NCBI RefSeq assembly: GCF_000002425.4
Contig: NC_037273.1
Location: forward strand, 4,400,521 to 4,464,520
DNA length: 64,000 nt
Direction of reading: 5' to 3'
From: Physcomitrium patens
Taxonomy: Eukaryota; Streptophyta; Bryopsida; Funariales; Funariaceae
Each line of letters opens with the position of its first letter. Within the stretch, counting starts at the first letter, position 1. Under the pieces are notes generated by a model that was given only the letters and a program-made list of their open reading frames with translations, searched no databases and was not told the origin of the DNA. Positions 13,137 through 24,899 of the stretch are shown in pieces. The position numbers and the translations under genes are program-made.

Positions 13137-13373
13137 CCTATTATCTCGCCTCGGAACACCATTGCGGACTGGACCATCGGCAAAGAACAGGCGTGTATTG
13201 CATTTGCTGATACTTCAATTACTGCCGAGGCATTGGAAAATGATGTACTGCATGGTCCCGAGGCTCTGTTGGCTCTTTGTCGTCAGAGACCGAACAAGTA
13301 CAGGACACGGAGTGCACGTCTGATTCCCCAAATTGTGAATTGTTTAGGCTGTGGAGAGGAGGCCTTAATTTGA
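13137..13373 (+). pseudogene. Candidate host-gene exon, open frame without ATG
   Basis: A 78-codon open frame between stops reads like real protein, for example GKEQACIAFADTS and LHGPEALLALC. It ends in TGA, and protein-like sequence (ILAKDDEEAK) resumes in the same frame after another stop, so the gene is either eroded or has a small intron here. I do not recognise the family. The helical, Leu-rich character could suit an ARM/HEAT-like fold, but that is a guess. Confidence 0.35.
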
Positions 13374-13931
13374 GTCTTTCCTATGCTTTGAATCCTGGCG
13401 AAGGATGACGAAGAGGCCAAAAGCAGTTGCAGGTCAAGCAGACGTATTCTGACAATTTGTGAAGTGTTGAAAGAGGGCTTTCTCTAAGGAGCGAGAAGGA
13501 GCAGTGAAGCTTAGTCCCGAGCCATCAAAGTGAAAGGATCGGTACAAGCAATGATGCTATGCTCTTTCTAATGAGAATGACCAGTAGCAGCCGTGAGAAT
13601 AATAAAATCTTGATCAACTAATCAAAATGCAACAAAAATGTCGTGCACATGGCGGAGAATGGCCTCATGCAATCACTTCTTCATCGCCTCAGACAAGGTT
13701 AGTACCACAATCCTCCCGTTCTTACTTTGATGAAGAGCGTCATTGGTAAATCGAATCGCATCAAACACTTTTTGCGATTCCGACTACGACAAATTTCGTT
13801 TGTGGTATGTCTTTCAGTGTAAGCAGAAGTGCATGAAGGGATGGCTGAGGTCCTCTCCTCCCTTACCCCAAACACAGAAGGCAAGGCTTGTGCTTGCGAG
13901 CTAGTGTCGAGGACGTCAAAGTAGATGTTAG
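13374..13931. other. No assignable gene
   Basis: The remnant frame after 13373 continues briefly and is lost. I see no other supported gene up to the exon at 13932. Confidence 0.4.
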
Positions 13932-14186
13932 GTAACAACTATCCTTCGGAGAGAGCGGTTGTTGATCCCTCTCATGAGGAGTCTGTTAGTTGACGACCCC
14001 AATATAGTCATGAAACCGACGAAGGAAACATCTGCAGGTCTTGCTAATGTGGTGAACTTCAGCGGAATGTATGAGATCATCCCCGTCGACGTCGGAGGCA
14101 ACACTCTCACATCCGAGATTATCGTGCACAACTTTCTCCAATTCATCAGAAACGCCGGCTCTCCAATCGAGACCAGGATTCTCCAG
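13932..14186 (+). pseudogene. Candidate host-gene exon (85 codons) with splice signals
   Basis: The block is preceded by GATGTTAG (possible acceptor) and followed by CTCCAG/GTACTT (donor). It is exactly 85 codons, in frame, including LVDDPNIVMKPTKE and MYEIIPVDVGGN. The next candidate exon begins in the same codon phase at 14377 after TTTCTATAG, so the join would keep the frame. The family is not recognised. It may belong to a functional gene whose other exons I cannot resolve, or to a pseudogene. Confidence 0.45.
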
Positions 14187-14376
14187 GTACTTGCATAGAT
14201 CTCATCCCACCCTCTCAGCCCCTCCCTCTTTATCTCACATCTCCCAAGCACTTTGAACGTGGCGGAATGCATTTAAACATGCTTGCAACTTACTGCTTGA
14301 TTAGTGTATGAGGATCACAATAACAGTTGGTTGTTTCGCAATAATAGGGGTGGGTACTACAGTCAGCTTTCTATAG

Positions 14377-14823
14377 TTCTTTGAAGACTCTCATCTCGAC
14401 TTCCACGTTGTCTCCGTCAGACTGACGTTCATGATATCGTTCTACGTGTCTCAAGAGGCCGCAGGCGGATTGCGTGTAGTCACACGTCAGCTGTGCACAC
14501 TAGTGAAGCTTGTCGGCGAATCGGTCATACCAAACGGACAGTTTTTAGCCGCTGAACTATCCACCAACATTCCTTTACAGGACACACCTGACACGCACAT
14601 TGCTCGAAGAGAAATGCCTTACCTCCGATCTTCGGTCGCGACAGCGCAAGTTGTCATGTGTGTGCTGCTTGGGGGCATGTGTTACGTGAAGACAACGTTG
14701 CATTCGCTGCACGCGGAAGTCTTCGGTTCTCTCATTCCATGTCTTGATCACTGCAACACGAGCCTCGTGGAGGCATCCGTGGCCATTTCTGTCCACAACG
14801 CTCATGAATACGGTCGCCCTTGA
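14377..14823 (+). pseudogene. Candidate host-gene exon following 13932-14186
   Basis: After a pyrimidine-rich stretch and acceptor TTTCTATAG, an open frame starts FFEDSHLDFHVVSVRL and continues to a stop at 14821. The first 60-70 codons look protein-like. The true donor is unclear, so the 3' limit is uncertain. Confidence 0.4.
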
Positions 14824-14939
14824 TCGAGATGTTGTACTTGGGTGAATTCTTCTGGTTCTGTTAATATCCGGTCATTCTTTCCGCGAAACAAATTCAATCT
14901 ATTTCATTGAGATCTTTATGTACTGCATTTTGAAGGTCA

Positions 14940-15345
14940 TGCAGGGGCATTGCACCCAGGTGCTGCGGCAGCGGCCGCTGAAGATTGGTGGAGTGGATCC
15001 TCCGCAACGCCGAAATGGCGCCAGCCATTACTATCGACACTGGTGTGCACACCAACCTTATGGATACATTTGGTGTGGGATTTGTATACCAAGCAAGTAT
15101 CTAAGAAGGCTCTGAAACCTTGAACAAAATGCCGCAGAATCGTCACACAATGGCGCTAGTACGTAAAAAAGCGTTTCCATTGTGTTCCTATACTCGTCCT
15201 GTTGTCACAAGAAGTATGTTTTGGTTTATAGATCTACCATGCAGAGCAGCAGAAGGTGGGATCCACAACGACTAAAATCGAGATTAAAATCAAGGATGTT
15301 CTAGACATTAATGATATGCAACCAGACCTACATTTTGAAAAGTAG
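14940..15345 (+). pseudogene. Candidate 3' exons of the same host gene
   Basis: A frame around 15000-15085 reads EMAPAITIDTGVHTNLMDTF. A terminal exon at 15232-15345 follows GGTTTATAG and encodes a charged tail (KIEIKIKDVLDINDMQ) to a TAG at 15343-15345. The stop lies 175 bp from the stop of the convergent minus-strand gene. Joining these exons to 14377-14823 is inference. Confidence 0.35.
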
Positions 15346-15519
15346 TATTCATAAACCACGAAAGCCACCAACTTTCATCTTAAACACCCAACCTTTACAA
15401 GGTACTTGTTTGGATGTATTTGCAGTAACCAAACTGTGCAAATCTACTACCTTATGCACCTGTTCATCAAATAAATTTGTTGACCTTCAATCCTTGTTTG
15501 AGGAACTAACAAAGAGCCT

Positions 15520-18500
15520 TTACTTTACCTTCTTCTGTGCTTCTTGCAACAGCTCGTTGACCTTGACTTGTGCTGCCTGGAGCATAGGCTTTGAAGCTTC
15601 AATTTGTTTCGCAGCCATTGGCTTAGCCTGCTCCCATGCTTTCTCAACATATGGCTTCGCTACTACACTGGCCTCTTTTACTTTCACAAATGCCTGCTCG
15701 CATATGTTGAATACTGATTTAGTCGCAACACTATTATAGGCCAGAATCAAGCAAAGACTGGCAGATAGCATTATGGTTAATGTACGCCAAAATCAAATGG
15801 TGAAAGTGTATTTTAGTAAATTCCATCTTGACACAACCGCGACCATTATTCAGACTAAGTGAAAGCATGACGTTGGAACTAGAATAGACAATACACCAAC
15901 CGAAATCTCTCCGAATTTGTACCTGCTCTGCCAGAGGCTTTGCCTTGGCATATGCATCCTCTGCAACTGGAATTGCTTTGTCCACAAAATCATCTACTTT
16001 CTGCATATTACACGAGACGAATAAATGAAGACCATCGATCAACTATTAGAGCAACACCAACGAAAATTACATGCAATGAAGAACATCTCTATTTTCTGTA
16101 TTGCTTCTACCATTGGATTGCTATTAGACATTGATGAAGGCAGATTCTATTGGTTACAGAATAAAAATGCAATAAAAAGGATGACAAAGGAGACTTACAT
16201 CTTGAATTTCCTTTCGTTGATTTTCTGGCAGAATGAGTAGTGCAGCTCCAAAACCAAGCGTGGCTAAGAGCAGGAAGAATTGAGAAATAAAAAGAGGTAA
16301 AAACCCGTGTGTCTTCTTCTTGACGACTACACTTTGCACATTACCTTGCTGTCGTGTAACCTGTTGCATACAGCTAATTCAGTCACTGGACAAAATGACA
16401 GTACGCTATTCCATTCACCATAATTGGCAACTACGGAGCCTTGACGAGGAGAGGCAATGCTAGTAGCTAGTACGCGCTTCATCAAGGTCCGTTAGTTCCC
16501 AGACGGCACAAAATCTACTCCATGGTTATATAAATTACACTTAACGCAAAAATCTGCGTGCTATATCACACTTCAGCCTGTGTGTATGAATCCAAATAGA
16601 AGGTCGAACATCGAAAGGCAAAAAGCTCAGTTGCAAGAATAGAAGCGCAGCCGCCAACCCCCTTCACAGAGATTTTGTACCTTACCCTGACTTGTTGTAG
16701 GTGGCATATAGAGAAAATTGGATTAAGAAACTTAAGATCAACAACAACACGCATGCCACATTCTTCTTTGACAGAAGGTCTAGATATCATCACCTTCTCC
16801 ACGGCAACTTTCTCACGCTCAGCTACCTGAGCAGCAGTTGCTTCACGTGCCCTGCGAGCCTCGATTTGTCTCTCCGCTTCTCTTCTATCCGCTTCTCGTC
16901 TCTCAGCTTCTCGCATGTCCGCTTCTCGTTTCTCAGCTTTCAGTGCTTCAGTTTCTCTTTCTTGACGAACCCTCTCTGCTGCTCCTTCAAGCCTCTGAAA
17001 GGCCAGCCACACATTGAAGGAAAGGCCAACAAGGATTTGTATTTCCAACACAATCGACCAAAAAAGCACGTAGCACGAATAAAAAAATTATTATTCACAT
17101 GTCCAACACGGAACAGGTTACATTGTGGAACAGAATATGTTTACATCAGCCAGATGTAACGTTGGAAACTGTGCTACAAGATCGTGGAAGGTGAACATGA
17201 TCGAGAGGAGAATAAATAGGTGCTCACAGCTGCTGATGTTGAGATTCTTGGCTGCTCTGCCTGTACAGTTGCATCCGGAGCAGGAGCAGGAGCATCTGGG
17301 ACAGGGGCAGGAGCAGGGGCTGGAGCTTGAAAACCCCGCCTACCTCTTTTCTCCTGAAAAAACCCGTTTTGGGGGTCAGCACACTGGACTTATTACAACA
17401 TTCACCTAATCAAGAAAAGTTACTTATTAACATGTAATCCACCAGAAAATGCCATGGTGGACTTCATGAACATACCTTAATTTTCTGAAGAAGTTCTTTG
17501 TATGCGTCCTGGTTGGTTGTGTTCACGTCAGCTGCAATTGCTGTAGATGGTGCAACTAGATCTTCCAGAATTGGAGTGCTTCCTGCTCAAATGCACTAAA
17601 GCAGATCAGAGTTCCCACAAGAGCACGAGTAAATCCGAGGACCTATAACTAGGCACCTCGAAAAGATTCAGTTACATAGTCCATCTTTTATTACATACCA
17701 AAAGACAACACAATGGGCAAGTTCAAGATTGAGGAAGTGCTCATTGGATCTTGAACACGATTCTAAACAATGTGCCCAGAGCAGTTGTATTGGTGCATAA
17801 GAGAAACGTTGTATGAAATCTGTCTCGCAACGATTAAGCTACCCAGCTAGTTTCAAGTATCAGATGAGCAACAGGGCACGTTGCATGAACGACATTCCTC
17901 CGGCCCACTACTTGAGAATATGTTTGCATTGCCCACCCCCGCCCTAAGACCAATGAAGAATTCATCCACGAGCGTGTACGACTACTCATCTTTGAAGTGC
18001 CAAAACTAATATCATCAGAAACAAAAAAACACTCCAACAAATAAAGGATCCTTCAACTCCACTTCTACATCGCAGACTTCAAGAAGTGCCAAAAATCCAA
18101 TGTCAATAAGTTGAACAGCGCGACAACCAGGTGTACAGCTTCTCCAGATTCTCAACTTGCACGCAGCGAAATTCAAACCTTAACCTCAAAAACCTGATTC
18201 GAACAAACACCAATAGAACCCTCTGAAAGAATTCGAATCTACTTTTAACCAAATCATAACTAAACTTCAATTGGGCAGACAAAAGCACTAACCAACCAGG
18301 GCGGCAACAGTAAAAAATGGGAAAAGAACGCCTCCAACACTAGTCCTGAGCTTGTCAGCCTCTCCAGCCGAGCTAGAAGTGGCGCATTGCTCGCTCCATT
18401 TGGGCTTAGATGAGCTGCACGAAATGACGGCTGGAGAGCGAACCCGCTTGTGCAAGAACGGCTGTTGCGCAGGCAATCCTTGCAATGGCGTCCGGCTCAT

Positions 18501-18527
18501 TGCCATGCTCATGCTCGCCATCGCCAT
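15520..18527 (-). CDS. Seven-exon gene for a predicted plastid membrane protein with coiled coil (360 aa)
   Basis: Exons on the minus strand: 18527-18293, 17582-17476, 17353-17228, 16994-16794, 16360-16199, 16000-15923, 15693-15520. All introns are GT...AG, phases agree at every junction, and the total is 1083 nt (360 codons plus TAA) with no internal stop. The N-terminus (MAMASMSMAMSRTP, rich in Ser, Ala and Arg) suits a chloroplast transit peptide, and the ATG context GCAGCCATGG is favourable. Then come a hydrophobic stretch (about residues 64-80), a Pro/Ala repeat (123-145), a highly charged Glu/Arg/Ala coiled coil (157-223), one clear transmembrane helix (about 244-267), and an amphipathic LEA/apolipoprotein-like tail with repeated AKP motifs (278-360). 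I do not recognise a named family. Membrane anchoring or curvature in plastids is a guess. Confidence 0.82.
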
Positions 18528-19608
18528 GGCTGCTCCAATCACAAGACACACCAAAAGGAGCTGCAATGGCAGCAAACAACGGATGGGCGTGGAACGGAGT
18601 GGATTAGATGGATGCTTAAGACCTGGTCTAATCCGGGTATGTCCACCGCGCTCATGATTCCAACCCCTCAGTGCCAACCCATTTTAGCACCCAACGAAAC
18701 TAGTTCAGCAAAATCCAACTTGCATGCACAACATTGAATGATGTCCCTTTGTTTGTGCAAAACTGGCGGAAAAAATGGCACTTTTAGCAAAAAACAGAGC
18801 AATACATTGCATTCTCTCAACAATATTTGTCGTTGATCACGTCTGCAAATGGAAATTCCCTCAGTAGGTGCGACTCCAATCTTTACTTGTCCAATTCTGT
18901 GACAATGCTTTCAGGTTCCGTTTCTGGGTTCGCTGCTCGTGAATGCGCCGTTTGATTCTAGTGTTGAGAGATAGATAAGGGGTGTTCAGAGAAGAATGCG
19001 GCAGCTATTCAGAATCCGTTAAGCAGGGTGTGGGTGGAGTGAAGTTGTATTGAAACTCATACCTCAACCTCACTAGTGCGTGGTTTTCCTTCCAAACTCC
19101 TCAGCCTTTTCTCATCATTTGATTTAGGCGAGTATTCTTGGGACCTGTTGTTGTGTCGGTCACACGGTATCGCTCCAATTGATTATCTAAAAACAATGTT
19201 GTTTCATGTGGAAAATCAACTAGGAAACTGAGAACAATATGTTGTTATCATATTAACACACATTTCTTGACTGTTGTACGTCTACATTTGCTATGGAGCA
19301 GGGATATATTATCTCGAAATTGGTGATTTCAGTAGGATGAATAAAAGAATGAATATTTGTTGTAGATGTTTATTTAAATCATGAATTTGGATAATGTGAA
19401 GTTTTGTGGTATTTTTTTTGTTTAAGGGGTGATGAGGGTAGCACAAGGGTGACTAGAATGAAGCCTAGTTAAGATTCATTATCTTAAAACAATGTTGTAT
19501 GTGTAAAATAAATTAGAAAAGTGAGAACAAAGTGTTTCATATGAGATAGATAACTCATTTCAATAATTTAAGCATTTCAACATATATCTAGCGGGTATAA
19601 AAATAGAG
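18528..19608. other. Upstream region of the plastid-protein gene
   Basis: This should contain the 5' UTR and promoter of the minus-strand gene. An in-frame extension upstream of the chosen ATG exists (another ATG at 18677), but it lacks a transit-peptide-like start. No clear TATA box or other gene was recognised. Sequence becomes AT-rich toward 19.4 kb. Confidence 0.4.
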
Positions 19609-21780
19609 AAAAAAAAAAAAAAAAAAAAAAAAACTATATAGGGAAATAAAAATCAAGAGAATTTTAAGTGCTTTCACACAATTTGGTCTAAAAAAAACTA
19701 TATGAATATTACACTTGAAGATATCTCTTTGATCCATTTCCATCATATAAGCCAACCTAATTCCAATTGGTGGTAGGTTACAAAACCAAGAATCCAACTT
19801 TTACAAAATCATGATATGTGGCACCTTATCATGCTATCAAACTTCACCTAATTTTGTGCTACTTATAGATGTAAATGTGTGGATGAGGCAACAAAAATTC
19901 AAACATTTTATTGTAAGTAATCCACCAAGTTTGAATTGGATTTTTGCTACCATTCTCGTTTCTACTTATCTCCAAGCAATATCTCACACATCCTTCATCT
20001 TCCAATCTCACTCCAATAACTCTCTAATTGGCCAATATATAATCAACCGCCACATATGTGTAACTCCACTATTGTAGAAATTGATTTTTGATAGTTTATA
20101 CATATTGATTCCAAGTACTATGAACTTTATATACTACTCATAGTTTAACATCATTTCTACAAGGCCTATGACCTATTTTTGACTACAAAATGTTAGAATT
20201 GGTCAACAATAGGTTGCTAGTGTAGCAGAAATATTCCACCCTATAAGATAGAAATGAAGGGTGGTTGACAATGGGTTGGCTATCTTATTATTAAAGTCAT
20301 GGTTTGAAGTCAAGCTCTTCTCTACATCAAGAACCCATATCATGCACATAAGATTCTTTGACATTTATTATTTTAATAAAATCTAGAAATAGATATCACA
20401 TACATGGCTTGGTCACTTGTCTATTACATTCATTTTAGGTGGAAAAATAAAATTACAAGAAATATGATTCTTTTAAGAATATATATATAGATACAAATTT
20501 ATGATTTTTTTTCAATTACAAAAAATATATATTTTTAATATGATTCTTTTTTATATAAATAAAAATAATAATAAAGATTCAATGAATATGGAAAAAGATA
20601 AAGGTTTGATTTTTTCATATGAAGATAAATAAATAAATTATATAAAAGAATATATTCTTTGGTTTGAAACATCCAAACACATTCAAGAGTTTATTAAAAA
20701 AAGTTATATTAGATTACAAAAAAATAAATAATATTACAAATATAAAGAATATTTAATAAAAAAATATTTAATAAAAAATAACACTATTATAGTAATTACT
20801 ATAGGATTATAACAAAAAGCTTGCATGACCAATCGTGAGTAGTAGTTGTGAATAATAAATCATTAATAGTGAATTTGCATTATTATATGCATATTTACAT
20901 ATAAAAATAATGAAATTTTAACCACTTATACTACATGATTTTTTTAGGAAACACCACATATAAGTATAATAACATTTTTTCGAGTTTAGTTCTGCTGTTT
21001 TCTTTCTTTTTGCTTTTTTTAATAACATAACAAGTTCTGAAAGACTTAATATTTGTTTTAAATCTAAAACAGATTTTAAGTCAGATTTTATTGTGTAATC
21101 AATGGAAAAACACCCATCACAAGAGATCATCTAAGAGTTTATAGCAAAAAAAAGTTACAAAAAAATCAAAATATAATAATAAAAAAAAAAACGCCTATTT
21201 TGTCACAAAAATAAGTAAATATTTAAAAAAATTAAAAAATCAAGATTGACTAATAACTCATTGTGTAAAAAATATATATTTGTATATAGTTAAGGTATTT
21301 TAAATGTAATATATAAAATATATTATAATATTTCTATTTTTGTTAAGGATATAAGGATATTACTTTTTTTTATTAATAATATTAATATATATGTGTATAC
21401 ATATAGGCTTAATTGACAATAAAATTATCTCCTTATTAATCCATTCAGATTATTTCTTTTTTCATTTCTTATTTTTTTTATAAACTTTGTTTTAGAAAAA
21501 TTCTAAGATAATTCAATATTACAATGATAATACAAAAAAATTTGATAGTATTATACAATACTCAATGAATGATGAAAATCTAATTAGAGAAAATAAAAAA
21601 AATCTAGACCTTTCTTAAAGTTTTATTTACTTTAAATTTTTTTATATAAAAATAACTTAGTTACTAATCAAGTATTTGAAGAGAACTAGAGGTTAAATAT
21701 TGGATAAAAAAATAAAAGTTAAGTATGAATCATTTAATTTATTTTATTGTATTCTAATTTAGGCATTTTAGATATAAAAG

Positions 21781-21784
<4 letters not shown>

Positions 21785-21825
<41 letters not shown>

Positions 21826-21826
21826 T
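21785..21826. repeat. Compound (AT)n(AC)n microsatellite
   Basis: About 13 AT units pass directly into about 8 AC units. Confidence 0.95.
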
Positions 21827-22046
21827 AATTTAATAAATTTCAACTTAAAGATATTATAAAAAGTTGAGTGTTATAAATTAAATCAAAACAATATTACACA
21901 ACTCTTTTATTTAATTTAGAATTAGAATTTAAATTCCAAAGTAAGTGAAATATTTGTCTAACTTTTGTATTATCATAAATGTTTTATTGAGAAAAAAATA
22001 AACTTATTTGTTATTAATTTGATTTGATAGAATTGAATGAGTATCA

Positions 22047-22047
22047 T

Positions 22048-22081
<34 letters not shown>

Positions 22082-22150
22082 TCTTATTATAAAAATAAAA
22101 ATAAAATCATACATAAACATATGTGTGTGTGTATATATATAAATATATAA
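22047..22150. repeat. (AT)n and (GT)n(AT)n microsatellites
   Basis: An (AT)n run at 22047-22080 and a GT-then-AT run at 22122-22150 are separated by A/T-rich sequence. Confidence 0.9.
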
Positions 22151-23345
22151 AAATAATTTTTTATATTTATACATAATAAATAAAAAAATATAAAATTTTA
22201 AATTTAAATAACCTAGTTTTAGATTTAAGAGAAACAAGAGAAAAGAATGATAGATCTTCTTAGCTGGAGAGATCCCTCATAGATGGGACTCCTTCCTAAG
22301 GATTTTGGATAGGCCAAAAAGCTCTAAATAACTACTTTAATAAATATTTTTGACCACATTGGTGTCCAAATTTTTAGATAAACCTAGTAGTCTTTATAAT
22401 CCTAATCTTATAAAATAACTCAATTTTGAGCTCTATGTCATAATTTCTTGAAACTCCAAATAATTAGAGATCTCTACATTCATTATTAAATTACATAAAT
22501 GACCACAATCCCTACTTGTATCTTAAACTTAATCAAAATCTTAATTTAACTAAACTAGGAAATAATTCTCATTCTAAAAATTCCTAAGAAAAATTCTATA
22601 AAGGCTTGCATCTCTAGAATTGGCATTCTAATTTTATTTTATTTTATCTATCTAAGATTTTCTACAACTAACTCACAAGAATTTATAATTTTAAGCACAA
22701 TAAGTGCATTTTTTGTTCTAAACTCATAAGTGAGTCAATTCAATGACTCAAACTAATTCACTAGTCTTATTCGGTTTTAGAAATAAATGGATTACCCTAC
22801 TTCTTTTGTTAGGTTTTGAAAATTGCAGACTATCAAGAAAAAGTTTACCTTGTAAATAGAGAAGGGTTTATAAAGTCACTTAATTTAATGATTTAGAAGT
22901 AATCATAAGCCATCCAATATTTTTACAAAAGAGATGTATCATTACTTATTTTCTAGGCACATAATAATTGCATTCATAAACTTTGAAACAAGATTTAGTC
23001 AAATTCAAACAACCCAATTCCTCTTTGAACGTTGATAAATGCACACTTTAGGAACATTTGCAACAGAAGCCCTAAAATTGCAGTTCGCGTGAGCAGGAAC
23101 ATCGACGGAGAGCAATGTGTGTGAAGAAGCGTGAAGCTAAGACGAAACCTACTCCACATCGAAGCATCGATTTCCAAGCCCTCCAACAATTGTCGACTGA
23201 TGCAAGGGAAGCGTTGGTCACGCTTGTTTCAGCTGATTTCGCCTGCTGCAGCATCTAGATCTAGAATGAATGCGAAGCCGCTCCAACAATTTCTACTGCA
23301 GGACTGTGTGCTTGGAAGCATGGTGAAGGTTGTGGATGATGGAGT

Positions 23346-23880
23346 TCAAGACGGAGGAGGATTTACGGCATGGTCGGGTGCGTAAGTAGCGAGTGAAAAG
23401 CAATCGGTCAACTTCTTACCCTTGATGAGAAGGTATTTACGCATCGCGCCTTCGAGCTTGAAGTCTGCTTTTTCTAGAACACGCCGCGAGGCGATGTTGT
23501 CTTGAATCACCACAGCCTCCATCCTCGCGATGTCCATTCCTTGAAACACGAGGGCCAGCATTTGCTTCCCGGCGATGATGGCCACGCCCATGCCCCAGTA
23601 ATTCCTCGCGAGACAATAGCCCATCACGCCCCTGCAGGCGTCGTACCCTGTCCCGGGCTCCACCTGCATGGATCCCGCCGCCTCGCCGTCCACGCAGATA
23701 GCCTTGATCCACGGATGCGGGATGGCGACATCCTGGAGATAGTTGAGGGCGTCTTGTTCCGATGTGTATGTCCCACATCAGACATTTTGTGACCTCGTCG
23801 TCCGTGGCCTATCCTAAAAACCCCGCAAGGTCGTCAGTGTTGAAACCTCGCAGCGTCACCCGGGACTTATCGATGCTCAT
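23346..23880 (-). pseudogene. GNAT-family N-acetyltransferase pseudogene
   Basis: The start is an ATG at 23880 (MSIDKSRVTLRGFN). An in-frame TAG interrupts GFLG-stop-ATDDEVTK, and a 2-bp deletion near 23755, after the MWD motif, shifts the frame. The open remainder (to 23346) has the plant small-GNAT pattern: IPHPWIKAICVDG, GYCLARNYWGMGVA (acetyl-CoA binding loop region, with the usual second Gly changed) and a RRVLEKADFKLEGAMRKY C-terminal block. Plant relatives of about 180 aa acetylate amino groups of unidentified substrates. Two disabling changes in otherwise clear coding sequence suggest recent inactivation. A tiny intron over the frameshift is a less likely alternative. Confidence 0.75.
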
Positions 23881-24424
23881 ATTTGCGGTCTGCACACGCA
23901 CCACGTGGACTATTATCTTCAATAGCCACCGTTCTACTCCAGTGGGCGGGAATCAATGTTCACCCTGAAACCGCAACTAAGCCCTCTGGACAAATCTAGA
24001 CATGGATTACTGAGAGGTTCTGCACAGATCTCCCATCGATATCCTTAACCAGCGCGAAAGCAAACGAAAATTGCTGAGTTCAACCCGAATTACCTAGGTG
24101 CCAGGGATTTCCACCCGACAGAAGACCGCGACCGTGAAGACTCAGTGGTGAGGCTTACTTGCCAGATCCCACCAACACACAGCTTGCGGTGCAAGAAAGA
24201 CGACAAACTGGGCAGTGGAGAATACGCAAACATTCAATCCACAGGCAGGGATCCGGATCTCACGTCCATTTACCGACAATAAGTGCGGTCTCTGTTCACC
24301 GCTCTGGTCGAACATTCCTGACTGATGGAAAGGGTGATGCGCAACTAGGATGTTATCATGATGTTACTGAAGCACCAACTCTAACAACGTGGAAGTGATC
24401 CACTGAATGAACACCAAGTGAAGA
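23881..24424. other. Upstream flank of the GNAT pseudogene; no gene seen
   Basis: GC content is moderate. An open frame of 79 codons on the plus strand (24159-24398) shows no recognisable domain and is not called. The region ends at the Copia target site. Confidence 0.5.
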
Positions 24425-24429
24425 GAATC
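24425..24429. repeat. Target-site duplication of Copia (left), GAATC
   Basis: GAATC directly precedes the 5' LTR and is repeated at 49485-49489 after the 3' LTR. Confidence 0.8.
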
Positions 24430-24573
24430 TGTTGAATATCCCATATTATTGTATCCAAAGCTGTGACTAATCCTACTCTTGACTAAGACACTAAAAAGCC
24501 CTCCCTTTGGCTTTTGGCATATTTTGTTTGCAATGAATGATGTCCTTTGTGTTTTCATTCTATTTTCATAATA
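24430..24573 (+). repeat. 5' LTR of Copia
   Basis: It starts TGTTGAATATCCCATATTA and ends TTCATAATA. It is followed by TGATATTAGAGTTGG, a decayed form of the initiator-Met tRNA primer site TGGTATCAGAGC. It pairs with 49339-49484. Confidence 0.8.
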
Positions 24574-24899
24574 TGATATTAGAGTTGGATGAAAAATGCA
24601 ATGGATGAATATTATTGAACAAAGTTTGGATAAAATGGATGTTTTCTATGGATGTAAACCTAGATGATTTGCTTGCTACTAGAACTCAATCGTTGTTGGA
24701 ATGCTACCAAAGCTTAGGAGCTGTTGGAGTTATTAGAGTTGGGATTTAATTCTATTGATATTGATTTTTATTTAATTATTGTTTAATTTCATTTGTTGTA
24801 AGTGGTGAAAACAAGTTTTTTTTTGCTCCAATATAGCTTGGTACTACTATTGCTCTCCAAATATTGCATTTTATAGACTATTTGTTAATAGTTCCTTTA

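Larger units (their letters stand above)
19609..23045. other. AT-rich intergenic spacer with microsatellites
   Basis: It begins with a 25-nt A-run (19609-19633). Beyond it I see no gene: open frames are short and low complexity. Simple repeats are (AT)n/(AC)n at 21785-21826, (AT)n at 22047-22080 and (GT)n/(AT)n at 22122-22150. Confidence 0.7.

Noticed and set aside
13928..14272. 114-codon minus-strand frame
   Set aside because: It is the antisense shadow of the plus-strand exon 13932-14186, which has splice signals and phase agreement.
22004..22237. 77-codon minus-strand frame
   Set aside because: It is a translation of (AT)n and (GT)n microsatellites.
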